Of a stretch of DNA of 64,000 nt, positions 27,244 to 35,212 are shown one piece after another. Under the pieces are notes generated by a model, which had not been told where the DNA came from, made no database searches, and was given only the letters and a program-made list of their open reading frames with translations. A program made the translations under genes and the position numbers. Each line of letters opens with the position of its first letter. Position 1 is the stretch's first letter. The stretch is from NCBI GenBank assembly GCA_023433275.1, contig JAEZDN010000052.1:1-64000 (forward strand), given 5' to 3'. Source of the DNA: Verrucomicrobiota bacterium. Its GTDB lineage: Bacteria > Verrucomicrobiota > Verrucomicrobiia > Opitutales > Opitutaceae.

Positions 27244-28274
27244 GGTTGGAGAATGACCTTCATGTACTGCGCGCCGTCGCGGCCGCTGAGGCGTTTGAAC
27301 CAATCCGCGCCGTCGGCGAGCGGGGCAACCTGGCTTATCATGGGTTCAACGCGAATGATGCCCCGGGAAATGAGGTCGAGGCAAAGCGGATATTCGCCGG
27401 CTGACGAGCAGGTACCGTAAAGCGTCAGTTCCTTGGTGACAACCGCCTGCAGCGGGAAATCCGTCTTGGGCGCCAGATTGCCCACCAACACGGCCGAGCC
27501 ACCCCGGCGCAGGCAAGCCAGGGCCAGATTCAGGGTGTTCGAGATTCCCACGACCTCGAAGGCCAGGTCGGCGCCCTGCCCACCGGTAAGTCGGGCGACC
27601 TCAGCGAGGACGTCGACCACGCCGGATTGAAGTGTGTCCGTGGCGCCGAGTTCGCGGGCTAGCGCCAGGCGCTTCGTCTCGAGGTCGACCGCAATGATGC
27701 GACGCACACCGGCCCAGCGGAGGGCTTGGATGACGAACAAGCCGATCATACCGCTGCCCACGACGACCGCGATGTCGGTCGGAGCAATCTTCACGCGTTG
27801 GATGGCGTGAATCGCGATCGACACGGGTTCGACCATGGCGGCTTGGGCAAAGGTCAACGCGTCCGGCAAGCGATAGAGGATCCGCGCCGGCAGCGTGACG
27901 TACTCGGCAAACGCCCCGTGCTGGCGATACTCGGCCGGCGACACGCCGAGCACGCGGCGGTTTTCGCAGAGATTGACCTGACCGCGCTGGCACGGGCCGC
28001 ACGAGCCGCAGGAAATCGTGGAATCAAAAGTGACGCGCTCCCCCACCCGCCAGTCGGCAACCTGGTCGCCGAGGGCGGCGATCTCGCCGGCAGCCTCATG
28101 GCCCATGATGAGCGGCGGGCGACGACGACCAGTGGAGCCGTCCCAACCATGGATATCGCTGCCGCAGATTCCGCACGCGCGAACCCGGACCAGCACTTCA
28201 TCGGCCGCCGGCTGCGGCTCCGGGAAATCAACGAAAGCCAGCTGGGATGGAGCGGTGAGCAGCAAGGCCTTCAT
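27240..28274 (-). CDS. Zinc-dependent medium-chain alcohol/polyol dehydrogenase
   Basis: A 344-residue medium-chain dehydrogenase of the sorbitol/L-idonate/galactitol-phosphate dehydrogenase type. Catalytic zinc ligands are in RACGICGSDIHGWDG and MGHEAAGEI. The structural zinc lobe is complete as CGSCGPCQRGQVNLC. The cofactor motif VVVGSGMIGLFVIQALRWAG is followed by an acidic IIAVDLETKR, consistent with NAD rather than NADP. It overlaps the downstream SDR gene by four bases and begins 169 bases from the L17 terminator region upstream. Substrate unknown; the SDR partner suggests a polyol or aldonate. Confidence 0.93.
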   Translation of the reverse strand: MKALLLTAPSQLAFVDFPEPQPAADEVLVRVRACGICGSDIHGWDGSTGRRRPPLIMGHEAAGEIAALGDQVADWRVGERVTFDSTISCGSCGPCQRGQVNLCENRRVLGVSPAEYRQHGAFAEYVTLPARILYRLPDALTFAQAAMVEPVSIAIHAIQRVKIAPTDIAVVVGSGMIGLFVIQALRWAGVRRIIAVDLETKRLALARELGATDTLQSGVVDVLAEVARLTGGQGADLAFEVVGISNTLNLALACLRRGGSAVLVGNLAPKTDFPLQAVVTKELTLYGTCSSAGEYPLCLDLISRGIIRVEPMISQVAPLADGADWFKRLSGRDGAQYMKVILQP

Positions 28275-28370
28275 GGACAGAGGGGAGTTCCACCCTCGTT
28301 CAAAGACAAGACCGGGCCAAGGCCGAATTGGCCCGATCCTGTAGCCGCGGACGTGCCGGCCAGCCCGGCA

Positions 28371-28405
28371 AGAAAAACGCGCCGTCCTCGAAAGGGCGGC
28401 GCGTT
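28371..28405 (-). terminator. Intrinsic terminator ending the rpsL-to-rplQ gene run
   Basis: On the minus strand a 12-bp stem (28405-28394 with 28387-28376, including one G-T pair) encloses a 6-base loop and is followed by TTTTTCTT. It lies 38 bases after the rplQ stop codon. Confidence 0.93.
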
Positions 28406-28443
28406 GAGAGTGCTGCGGCTAGGTCCGGTGGAACTCGCCTGCC

Positions 28444-28932
28444 TCAGGCCTTGGAAGCTTCCTCGGCCGCGGGAGCGGATTCGGTGGCGGCGGGCTTGGC
28501 CTTCTTGGCGCCCTTCTTCTTGCCGCGGGACTTGGAATAACCCGTGTCCTCGGCGCCCACGAACTCGATCAGAGCCATCTCGGCGGCGTCGCCGATGCGC
28601 TGCGGTCCGAGCTTGTAGATGCGGGTGTAGCCGCCGTTGCGCTTCTCGAACTGTTTCACCTTGTCGTTGAAGAGAAGGGTGATCGCGCCTTCGTCACGGA
28701 TGTCCGTGAGGGCGATGCGGCGCAGGTGGATGGCATCGGCCTTCTCCTTGGCGACCGCGGCCTTCTTGGCCTTGGTGATGACCTTCTCGATGAAGGGACG
28801 GAGGGCCTTGGCCTTGGTCAGCGTGGTCTCGATGCGACCGTGCTTGATGAGGCTGGCGCCCATGTTGGAGAGCATCGCCTTGCGGTGCTCGCGGGTGACG
28901 CCGAGGGAGGCGTGGTGTTTGTTGTGACGCAT
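28444..28932 (-). CDS. rplQ: 50S ribosomal protein L17, C-terminally extended
   Basis: L17 binds 23S rRNA near the exit-tunnel side of the large subunit. The core (MRHNKHHASLGVTREHRKAM, LFNDKVKQFEKRNGGYTRIY, GDAAEMALIEFVG) occupies residues 1-125. It is followed by about 37 Lys/Ala/Glu-rich residues (KSRGKKKGAKKAKPAATESA and further), so the protein has 162 residues against about 120-127 usually. It is the last gene of the ribosomal run. A heptamer-repeat hairpin (site F) lies in the 173-base gap between rpoA and this gene, and a strong terminator follows. Confidence 0.98.
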   Translation of the reverse strand: MRHNKHHASLGVTREHRKAMLSNMGASLIKHGRIETTLTKAKALRPFIEKVITKAKKAAVAKEKADAIHLRRIALTDIRDEGAITLLFNDKVKQFEKRNGGYTRIYKLGPQRIGDAAEMALIEFVGAEDTGYSKSRGKKKGAKKAKPAATESAPAAEEASKA

Positions 28933-29014
28933 GGTGGTTTTTGGTTATCGGTCCCCGATCGGCAATCCGGTCGCAGCGTTGGGGCGGCAGCGGACGGCGC
29001 GAGGAGCGAAGATG

Positions 29015-29098
29015 GTAGTGAGTAGCGGGTAGTGGGTAGCGAGCAGAAGAACAGCGGGCGGAGCCTGATGCTCACTACCCGCTACTCGATGCTCGCTA
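29015..29098. repeat. Heptamer-repeat hairpin element, GTAGCGA type (site F)
   Basis: The left arm (29015-29042) reads GTAGTGA, GTAGCGG, GTAGTGG, GTAGCGA, then GC. The right arm (29071-29098) reads CTCACTA, CCCGCTA, CTCGATG, CTCGCTA. The reverse complement of the right arm matches the left over about 30 bases; most differences are C/T or G/A and so compatible with G-U pairing in RNA. The loop is about 27 bases. It lies between rpoA and rplQ, 7 bases downstream of the rpoA stop on the coding strand. Confidence 0.9.
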
Positions 29099-29105
29099 CT
29101 CAGGG

Positions 29106-30107
29106 TTAGGCTTCCTTCTTGGTGTCGAGGAGGCGCTCGTCGAACTTCATGCCGAGGGACAGGCCGAGGGCCTCGAGCTTTTCCTTGATCTCGTTGAGGG
29201 ACTTCTTGCCGAAGTTGCGGTACTTGAGCATCTCCTGCTCGGTCTTCATGGCGAGCTCGCCGACCGTGGTGATGTTCGCGTTGTTCAAGCAGTTCGCCGC
29301 GCGGACGGAGAGTTCGATCTCGTTGACCGACATGTTGAGGAGCTTGCGGAGCTTGTTCTGCTCCTCGGAGACCTCCGCGGCGACGCTCTCGAATTCGTAA
29401 GCTTCCTGCGAGACGCGGTCGAACACGTCGAGGTGATGCTTGAGGATCGAGGCGGCCTGCTTGAGGGCGTCGTCCGGGGTGATGCGACCGTCGGTCCAGA
29501 CCTCGAGGACGAGCTTGTCGTAATCGGTGATCTGGCCGACGCGGGTGTTCTCGACGGCGTAGCGGACGAGGCGGACCGGGGAGAAGAGCGAGTCGATCGG
29601 GATGACGCCGATGGCCTGCTCTTCCTTCTTGTTGTTTTCGCCGGGGCAGTAGCCGCGGCCGGTCTTGATCTCGATGTCAGCCTCGAAGGCCTGCTTGCGG
29701 TCGAGGGTGCAGATGACCTGGTCGGGGTTGACGATCTTGATATTGGCGTCGGCCTGGATGTCCGCGGCCGTGACCGGGCCCTCCTTGTTCACCTTGAGGT
29801 GCAGGCGGACGGGCTCGCGCTTCTCGGAGACGATGAGAACCTTCTTCAGGTTGAGGACGATGTCGGTGACATCCTCGACCACGCCGTCGACCGACTGGAA
29901 CTCGTGGTTCACGCCCTCGATCTTGATGGAGCTGATGGCGCTGCCCTCGATGGAGCTCAGGAGGATGCGGCGGAGGGAGTTGCCGATCGTGTGTCCGTAA
30001 CCGGCCTCGAAGGGCTCGGCGATGAACTTGGCGTAGGTGGACGTGGAGCCCTCCTCGATCTTGGTAAGCTTGGAGGGAATTTCGAATTTTCCGAGACGCT
30101 TGGGCAT
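29106..30107 (-). CDS. rpoA: RNA polymerase alpha subunit
   Basis: The alpha subunit dimerises to nucleate assembly of the polymerase core, and its C-terminal domain contacts UP elements and activators. The 333-residue protein has the full N-terminal domain (AEPFEAGYGHTIGNSLRRIL, RVGQITDYDKLVLEVWTDG) and a C-terminal domain with helix-hairpin-helix (SVRAANCLNNANITTVGEL, YRNFGKKSLNEIKEKLEALG). Typical order rpsM-rpsK-rpsD-rpoA-rplQ is kept. The 55-base gap from rpsD is unremarkable, while the downstream gap to rplQ contains the site F repeat hairpin. Confidence 0.99.
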   Translation of the reverse strand: MPKRLGKFEIPSKLTKIEEGSTSTYAKFIAEPFEAGYGHTIGNSLRRILLSSIEGSAISSIKIEGVNHEFQSVDGVVEDVTDIVLNLKKVLIVSEKREPVRLHLKVNKEGPVTAADIQADANIKIVNPDQVICTLDRKQAFEADIEIKTGRGYCPGENNKKEEQAIGVIPIDSLFSPVRLVRYAVENTRVGQITDYDKLVLEVWTDGRITPDDALKQAASILKHHLDVFDRVSQEAYEFESVAAEVSEEQNKLRKLLNMSVNEIELSVRAANCLNNANITTVGELAMKTEQEMLKYRNFGKKSLNEIKEKLEALGLSLGMKFDERLLDTKKEA

Positions 30108-30162
30108 GGGATGGGACGAGTTGAGTTGGAGAAGTGGAGGTTAAGCGACCGGCACAAACAGT

Positions 30163-30774
30163 TTAGAAGCGGGAGTAGTATTCGACGATGAGCTGCTCGT
30201 TGATGGAGGGCTCCATCTCGTCGCGGGTGGGCAGGCGGGTGACGGTGCCCTTGAGGGCCTCATCGTTGCGGACGAGCCAGCCGGGAACCACGCGGGCGCG
30301 ATTCTCTTCGATGGCGCGGGTGGCGAGCTGGCGGGACGAGTTGGAACCGCGGATCTCAACCTCGTCGCCCTGCACGACGTTGTAGCTGGAGATGTCGACC
30401 TTGCGGCCGTTGACGCGGACGTGGCCGTGGTTGACCAGCTGGCGGGCGGCGGCGCGGCTCTTGGCAAAGCCGAGGAGGTAGACGACGCTGTCGAGGCGGG
30501 TTTCGAGCAGCTGCAGGAAGCGTTCGCCGGTGACGCCGCGCTCGCGCTTGGCGATGGCGAAGACGCGGCGGAACTGGCGCTCGAGGAGGCCGTAGATGTA
30601 GCGGAGCTTCTGCTTTTCGTTGAGGCCGACGGCGTATTCGGAAAGCTTGCGGCGGGACTTCGGGCCATGCTGGCCGGGCGGAAAGTTGCGGCGCTCAAGC
30701 ACCTTGGCCGAGCCAACGATGTATTGGCCGAAGCGGCGGCTGATGCGGGTGGAGGGTCCAGTATAACGAGCCAT
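30163..30774 (-). CDS. rpsD: 30S ribosomal protein S4
   Basis: S4 binds 16S rRNA directly and starts assembly of the small-subunit body. The 203-residue protein has the S4 N-terminal region (FPPGQHGPKSRRKLSEYAVG) and the S4 RNA-binding fold (LETRLDSVVYLLGFAKSRAA, RQLVNHGHVRVNGRKVDI). The N-terminal region has no cysteines, so this is the zinc-free form. It lies between rpsK and rpoA with gaps of 47 and 55 bases. Confidence 0.99.
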   Translation of the reverse strand: MARYTGPSTRISRRFGQYIVGSAKVLERRNFPPGQHGPKSRRKLSEYAVGLNEKQKLRYIYGLLERQFRRVFAIAKRERGVTGERFLQLLETRLDSVVYLLGFAKSRAAARQLVNHGHVRVNGRKVDISSYNVVQGDEVEIRGSNSSRQLATRAIEENRARVVPGWLVRNDEALKGTVTRLPTRDEMEPSINEQLIVEYYSRF

Positions 30775-30821
30775 GGTGGGATCCTAGATTTTAAAGGTGG
30801 GATGGGTGATCTGAGGATGGC

Positions 30822-31430
30822 TCAGACGCGGCGCTTCTTGCGCGGGCGGCAGCCGTTGTGCGGCACCGGGGTGACATCGATGATGGAGGAGATCTCGAGA
30901 CCGATGGCCTGGAGACCGCGGATGGCGGAGTCACGGCCGAGGCCGGGACCGCTCACGCGGATTTGGACTTCCTTGAGGCCGTGGGCCATGGCGTTGCGGG
31001 CGGCGTCCTGCGCGACGACCTGGGCGGCGTAGGCGGTGGACTTGCGCGAACCGCGGAAGTTGCACTTACCGGCGGACGACCAGGAGATCACGTTGCCCTT
31101 GGCGTCGGTGATCGAGACGATCGTGTTGTTGAAGGTCGCGGCGATGTTCGCGATGCCGGAGGTGATGTTCTTGGAACCCTTGGCCTTGCGGACCTTGACG
31201 GTGGCGAGTTCTTCCTTGAGCAGGTCCTCGGCGGTGGCGGCCTTCGGCACGCCGCCCACGAGTTCAACGGGCTTCTCGGCGACGGGCGCGGCGGCCTCGC
31301 CTTCGGCGGGCTTGGCGGCCTTCGGAGCCTTGGCGGGCTTGGCTTCAGCAGCCGGGGCGGCGGAGCCTTCAGCGGCGGGGGCGGCCTTCTTCGGCTTTTC
31401 CTTCTTGGGAGCGGATTTCTCTTCGGACAT
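30822..31430 (-). CDS. rpsK: 30S ribosomal protein S11 with long N-terminal extension
   Basis: S11 sits on the platform of the small subunit near the mRNA exit. The conserved core begins at about residue 83 (KGSKNITSGIANIAATFNNT) and runs to the C-terminal PVPHNGCRPRKKRRV. The first ~80 residues are a low-complexity Lys/Ala/Pro/Glu segment (MSEEKSAPKKEKPKKAAPAA and similar), making 202 residues rather than about 130. No start codon lies close to the core: the only in-frame candidate upstream is the ATG at 31430, which is 18 bases from the rpsM stop, so the extension is probably translated. Confidence 0.97.
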   Translation of the reverse strand: MSEEKSAPKKEKPKKAAPAAEGSAAPAAEAKPAKAPKAAKPAEGEAAAPVAEKPVELVGGVPKAATAEDLLKEELATVKVRKAKGSKNITSGIANIAATFNNTIVSITDAKGNVISWSSAGKCNFRGSRKSTAYAAQVVAQDAARNAMAHGLKEVQIRVSGPGLGRDSAIRGLQAIGLEISSIIDVTPVPHNGCRPRKKRRV

Positions 31431-31448
31431 GTAAGTGTGGATTTAGGT

Positions 31449-31829
31449 TTAAGCTTCCTTGGCCTTCGTGACGCCGACGGTCTTGCGCGGGCCCTTGCGG
31501 GTGCGGGCGTTGGTGCTGGTGCGCTGGCCGCGGACGGGCAGGCTGCGGCGGTGACGGATGCCGCGATAGCAATTGATCGCCTGGAGGCGCTTCAGGTTGC
31601 TGGCGATATCGCGGCGGAGATCGCCCTCCACCACCCACTTGTTGTCGGTGATGATGTGGAGAATCTTGTTGAGCTGCTCCTCGGTCAAATCGGAGGCGCG
31701 CATGTTGGCATCAAGACCGGCGGTCTCGATGATGAGATCGGCCCGGGCAGGGCCAATGCCGTAGATGTACCGGAGGGAGTATCCGATTTTCTTTTTGGCG
31801 GGGAGTTCGACGCCGAGGAGACGAGGCAT
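31449..31829 (-). CDS. rpsM: 30S ribosomal protein S13
   Basis: S13 lies in the head of the small subunit and contacts the P-site tRNA and the L5 bridge. The 126-residue protein starts at 31829 (MPRLLGVELPAKKKIGYSLR) and contains YIYGIGPARADLIIE and the C-terminal CYRGIRHRRSLPVRGQRTST. The longer open frame to 32036 is antisense noise over map. Only 49 bases separate it from map, with no room for rpmJ or infA, which many bacteria carry here. Confidence 0.99.
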   Translation of the reverse strand: MPRLLGVELPAKKKIGYSLRYIYGIGPARADLIIETAGLDANMRASDLTEEQLNKILHIITDNKWVVEGDLRRDIASNLKRLQAINCYRGIRHRRSLPVRGQRTSTNARTRKGPRKTVGVTKAKEA

Positions 31830-31878
31830 AGGATTAGGAGTTAAGTGTTCGTTGTTGAGAGTGGAGAGACGGAAAATT

Positions 31879-32649
31879 TCAGGAGGCGCGCGGGATCGTG
31901 AGGATCTCCGGGCCGGTATCAGTCGTGAGCACGGTGTGTTCGAAGTGGGCGGAGGGCGAACCGTCGGTGGTGACGACCGTCCAGCCGTCGGCCAGGGTGC
32001 GGACCCGATAGCTGCCGAGGTTGACCATGGGTTCAATCGCCAGGGTCATGCCCGCCTTGATCTTCTCGCCGGAGTTTTTGCGGCCGAAGTTCGGGATCTG
32101 CGGTTCCTCATGCATTTCGCGGCCGACGCCATGGCCAACCATTTCGCGGACGACGCTGAAACCGCGCGCTTCGACAAAGGTCTGGATGGCGTGCGAGATG
32201 TCGCCGATGCGGTTGCCGATCTGGGCCTGCTTGATGCCAACGGCGAGGGCCTCCTCGGTGGCTTTCAGCAGCGCGGCGGTGCGCGGTTCGATGGCGCCGA
32301 CGGGAACGGTGGTGGCATTGTCGCCGATGTAGCCGTTGTATTCAACGACGACGTCGAGGGCGATGATGTCGCCGTCGCGCAGGATGCGCTTCAGGGAGCC
32401 GATGCCGTGGACCACCTCTTCATTGACCGAGAGGCAGGTGAAGGCGGGATAGCGGCGGGATTGCAACTGGTAGCCATGGCAGGCGCTGCGGGCGCCAAAC
32501 GAGGCAATGAGTTCGCGGCCGATTTGATCCAAGTCGTAGGTCGTGACACCGGGGCGGACCTGTTCCTTCAAGCGCGCCAGGACGGTGGCGGCAATGGAAC
32601 AGGATTCACGCATCCGCTTGATGGCGTCCGAGTTTTTGATCGGGATCAT
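31879..32649 (-). CDS. map: Methionine aminopeptidase, type I
   Basis: Removes the initiator methionine from nascent proteins with a dinuclear metal centre. The 256-residue protein shows the type I ligands and motifs: YPAFTCLSVNEEVVHGIGS, an Asp in IIALDVVVEYNGYIGDNATT, MVGHGVGREMHEEPQIPN, MTLAIEPMVNLG and a final Glu in SAHFEHTVLTT. No N-terminal zinc-finger extension is present. The start (MIPIKNSDAIK) overlaps the stop of the adenylate-kinase-like gene by one base, so translation is coupled. Position after secY/adk is the standard spc operon order. Confidence 0.98.
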   Translation of the reverse strand: MIPIKNSDAIKRMRESCSIAATVLARLKEQVRPGVTTYDLDQIGRELIASFGARSACHGYQLQSRRYPAFTCLSVNEEVVHGIGSLKRILRDGDIIALDVVVEYNGYIGDNATTVPVGAIEPRTAALLKATEEALAVGIKQAQIGNRIGDISHAIQTFVEARGFSVVREMVGHGVGREMHEEPQIPNFGRKNSGEKIKAGMTLAIEPMVNLGSYRVRTLADGWTVVTTDGSPSAHFEHTVLTTDTGPEILTIPRAS

Positions 32650-33113
32650 CAGGCGGCGGCGTTGAAGGTCTCACAGGTGAGACCCTGGGTGCGATAGTGG
32701 GTGACGATGTCCGCCGGGGCGGAGGGAGCGGCGAGGCAGGCGGTGAGAATCTCATCGCGGGCCTCGAGCCATTCATCGAACACCAACGCTTGGAGCAGCG
32801 TAGCCGGGAAACCTTCGAGGAGGAATCCCGCATCGGGTTTGCGCGCCCAGAACCACTTGCGCAGAAGCGCGAGATGGATCCGGTCAGGCACGGCGGAGCC
32901 GCGCGTGAGCGCCTGTCCGGCCTGCTGGCCGAGAGGCGTGCGTCGCGAAATCTCCTGTTGCACAAGTAACGCAGGAGAGACGTGCTCAAGATTCAAAGAA
33001 CGGACTTGGGCGGCCAGACCCGCGGGAAGCGAGCCGATCGGACCAAGGAGAAGGAACTTCGCTTTCGCGGGGGCGAGAGCGGAAAAGGCGCTGGAGTGTT
33101 CAGCCCCTCTCAC
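32649..33113 (-). CDS. Degenerate adenylate-kinase-like protein (probable pseudoenzyme)
   Basis: It occupies the adk position between secY and map, and its 154 residues align with adenylate kinase: FLLLGPIGS for strand 1 and P-loop, LGQQAGQALTRGSAVPDRI for the region LGxxxxxxxxxGxLVPDxx, and GFLLEGFPATLLQA for GFLLDGFPRTxxQA. Active-site residues are missing. The P-loop GxxGxGKGT reads GPIGSLPAGL (residues 24-33, no lysine), the substrate arginine of TGDMLR is absent, and the arginine of DGFPRT is Ala104. The LID domain is absent and the chain goes almost directly to the C-terminal HYRTQGL-like helix. The start is GTG at 33113. The frame is intact and tightly coupled to secY and map, so a non-catalytic role is possible. 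A true adk must lie elsewhere. Confidence 0.82.
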   Translation of the reverse strand: MRGAEHSSAFSALAPAKAKFLLLGPIGSLPAGLAAQVRSLNLEHVSPALLVQQEISRRTPLGQQAGQALTRGSAVPDRIHLALLRKWFWARKPDAGFLLEGFPATLLQALVFDEWLEARDEILTACLAAPSAPADIVTHYRTQGLTCETFNAAA

Positions 33114-33125
33114 CGAAGTAAAGTA

Positions 33126-34625
33126 TTAAAGAGCCCACTCACGGATGGCCCACGCGGTCAGGCCAATCACCAGCATAACCACCATGAAAACAGTAATTTG
33201 CATTACCGCCTTGTCGCTCGCGGCTTCGCCCAGCTGAACGCTGGCGGAGGCGCTGCGGCCGCGGATGCGACCCTTTTTCAGGAAACCGTCGTAATGGCGC
33301 TGCAGGAGGAAGGTCTCGATCTGACGCATGGTGTCGAGAATGACGCCGACGGTGATCAGCATGCCAGTGCCGCCGAAGAAATACGCGATGCGGGGCGGGA
33401 CTTGCAGGTTGAACAACAGGACGTCCGGGATGATCGCGATGATCGTCAGGAAGATGGCGCCGGCCAGGGTCAGGCGCGTCATGATGAAATCGAGGAAGTT
33501 GGCGGTCGGCTCGCCCGGGCGGACACCCGGGATGTAGCCGCCGTACTTCTTCAGGTCATCGGCGATCTGGATCGGCTTGAACATGACTGACACCCAGAAA
33601 TAGCTGAAGAAAAGGATGAGCAGCGACATGCCGATGTAGTAGATCGCATTGCCCTGAATCAGCTTGTTGGAGAATTCGACGAGGAACTTGATGTTAAACG
33701 CCGCGCCCGCCTGGGACATGATCTGCTGCGGGAAGAGGAGAATGGCGCTCGCGAAGATGACGGGCATGACGCCCGAGTAGTTGACCTTGAGCGGGAGGAA
33801 CGAGCTCTGTCCGCCATACACCTTCTGGCCGACAACGCGCTTGGCGTATTGAACCGGGATTTTGCGCTGGCCCTGCGTGACGGCGATGATGCCCATCGTG
33901 ACGACGATGAAGAGAGCGAGCATCATGACACCCTCGATGGCGCCGAGCTTCGCGACACCGACCGGCGCGAAGAAGAGCTGATAGGTGGCGACGGCGGCAT
34001 TCGGGATATCCTGCAGAATGCCGATCGTGATAAGGAGCGAGACGCCGTTGCCAATGCCGCGCTGCGTGATCTGTTCGCCCAGCCACATGAGAAGCATGGT
34101 ACCCGCGGTCATGATGATCGTGGACTGGATCATGAACCACGTCTTGCTGACGACCACGATGTGGCCGTAATTGTTGATGTCGTAGCCCGCGAACAGGCGC
34201 GCCGGGTTTTCCAGCGCAAGGATGAGCAGGACGCCCTGGATAAGGCAGATCAGGACGGTCGCGTAGCGCGTGTATTGGGTGAGCTTCTGGCGACCGACGT
34301 CACCTTCCTGCTGGAGACGGCTCAGCGCCGGCACCACGGCGGTCATCAACTGGAAGATGATGGACGCACTGATGTAGGGCATGATGCCCAGCGCGCACAC
34401 GGCGCCCTTCATGAGGGCGCCGCCCGTGAACATGTTATACAGGCCCGCCAGCGCTCCCGCCCCGCCCGCGGTCTGGTCGGCGAAAAAATCCTGCAGCGGC
34501 TTCGGGTCGATGCCGGGGAGCGGGATATGCGCCCCGACGCGAGCCACGAAAAGCAAACCCAAGGTGTAGAGGATTCGCGAGCGGAGCTCGGGGATCTTCA
34601 AGGAGTTCGTGAAGGCGGAAAACAT
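33126..34625 (-). CDS. secY: Protein translocase subunit SecY
   Basis: SecY is the ten-helix channel of the Sec translocon. The 499-residue protein starts MFSAFTNSLKIPELRSRILY, and contains the plug region (HIPLPGIDPKPLQDFF), the conserved cytosolic loop (QGQRKIPVQYAKRVVGQKVY) and the loop contacting SecA/ribosome (KKYGGYIPGVRPGEPTANFL). It is longer than E. coli SecY (443) mainly through the inserted loop around residues 40-65 and a longer membrane pair at 195-245. It follows rplO by 67 bases and is 12 bases from the adenylate-kinase-like gene. Confidence 0.98.
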   Translation of the reverse strand: MFSAFTNSLKIPELRSRILYTLGLLFVARVGAHIPLPGIDPKPLQDFFADQTAGGAGALAGLYNMFTGGALMKGAVCALGIMPYISASIIFQLMTAVVPALSRLQQEGDVGRQKLTQYTRYATVLICLIQGVLLILALENPARLFAGYDINNYGHIVVVSKTWFMIQSTIIMTAGTMLLMWLGEQITQRGIGNGVSLLITIGILQDIPNAAVATYQLFFAPVGVAKLGAIEGVMMLALFIVVTMGIIAVTQGQRKIPVQYAKRVVGQKVYGGQSSFLPLKVNYSGVMPVIFASAILLFPQQIMSQAGAAFNIKFLVEFSNKLIQGNAIYYIGMSLLILFFSYFWVSVMFKPIQIADDLKKYGGYIPGVRPGEPTANFLDFIMTRLTLAGAIFLTIIAIIPDVLLFNLQVPPRIAYFFGGTGMLITVGVILDTMRQIETFLLQRHYDGFLKKGRIRGRSASASVQLGEAASDKAVMQITVFMVVMLVIGLTAWAIREWAL

Positions 34626-34692
34626 TTAGGTGTTGGACTGGTGGGGTTGCGTGTGCCGGGCCCGGAGGCCCCTGCCCTGCTCTGCTCGCGAC

Positions 34693-35139
34693 TCAGGCGA
34701 CGATCGCGGCACCACCGGCCTTCTCGAGCTTGGCCTTGGCGGAACCGGTGAACTTCTGGGCCGTGACCTTGAGCGCGCGGCTGATTTCGCCGTCGCCGAG
34801 GACCTTGAGTAGCTTGACGCCCGGGCGGACGAGACCGGCCGTCGCGAGCACCTCGGCGTTCACCTCGGTGACCTTGTCGTCGAGGCGGGCGAGATCACCC
34901 ACGTTCACCACGGCATAGCTCGTGCGGTATTCGTAGTTGTTGAACCCGCGGTGCGGAAGCTTGCGGTAGAGGGGCATCTGGCCGCCTTCGAAGCCGGGGC
35001 GGATGGAGCCGCCGGAGCGGGCCGTCTGGCCCTTGCCACCCTTGCCGGAGGTCTTGCCGTGGCCGCTGCCTTCGCCGCAGCCGACGCGCTTCTTGCGGTG
35101 CACCGCACCCTTGACGTTAACGAGATTATGGAGACGCAT
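34693..35139 (-). CDS. rplO: 50S ribosomal protein L15
   Basis: L15 is an assembly protein of the large subunit. The start at 35139 (MRLHNLVNVKGAVHRKKRVG) gives 148 residues with the glycine/basic N-terminal tail (GSGHGKTSGKGGKGQTARSG), FEGGQMPLYRKLPHRGF and the C-terminal globular domain. The longer frame to 35430 runs antisense over rpsE. The 73 bases between rpsE and this gene do not contain rpmD (L30), which occupies this position in many bacteria. Confidence 0.98.
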   Translation of the reverse strand: MRLHNLVNVKGAVHRKKRVGCGEGSGHGKTSGKGGKGQTARSGGSIRPGFEGGQMPLYRKLPHRGFNNYEYRTSYAVVNVGDLARLDDKVTEVNAEVLATAGLVRPGVKLLKVLGDGEISRALKVTAQKFTGSAKAKLEKAGGAAIVA

Positions 35140-35212
35140 TTTCTGGATTCCTGATGTTGGCGCCGCCCCGCCGAAGGGCGGAACGACTCGGATTATTGGG
35201 TAAGGGGGGCGA

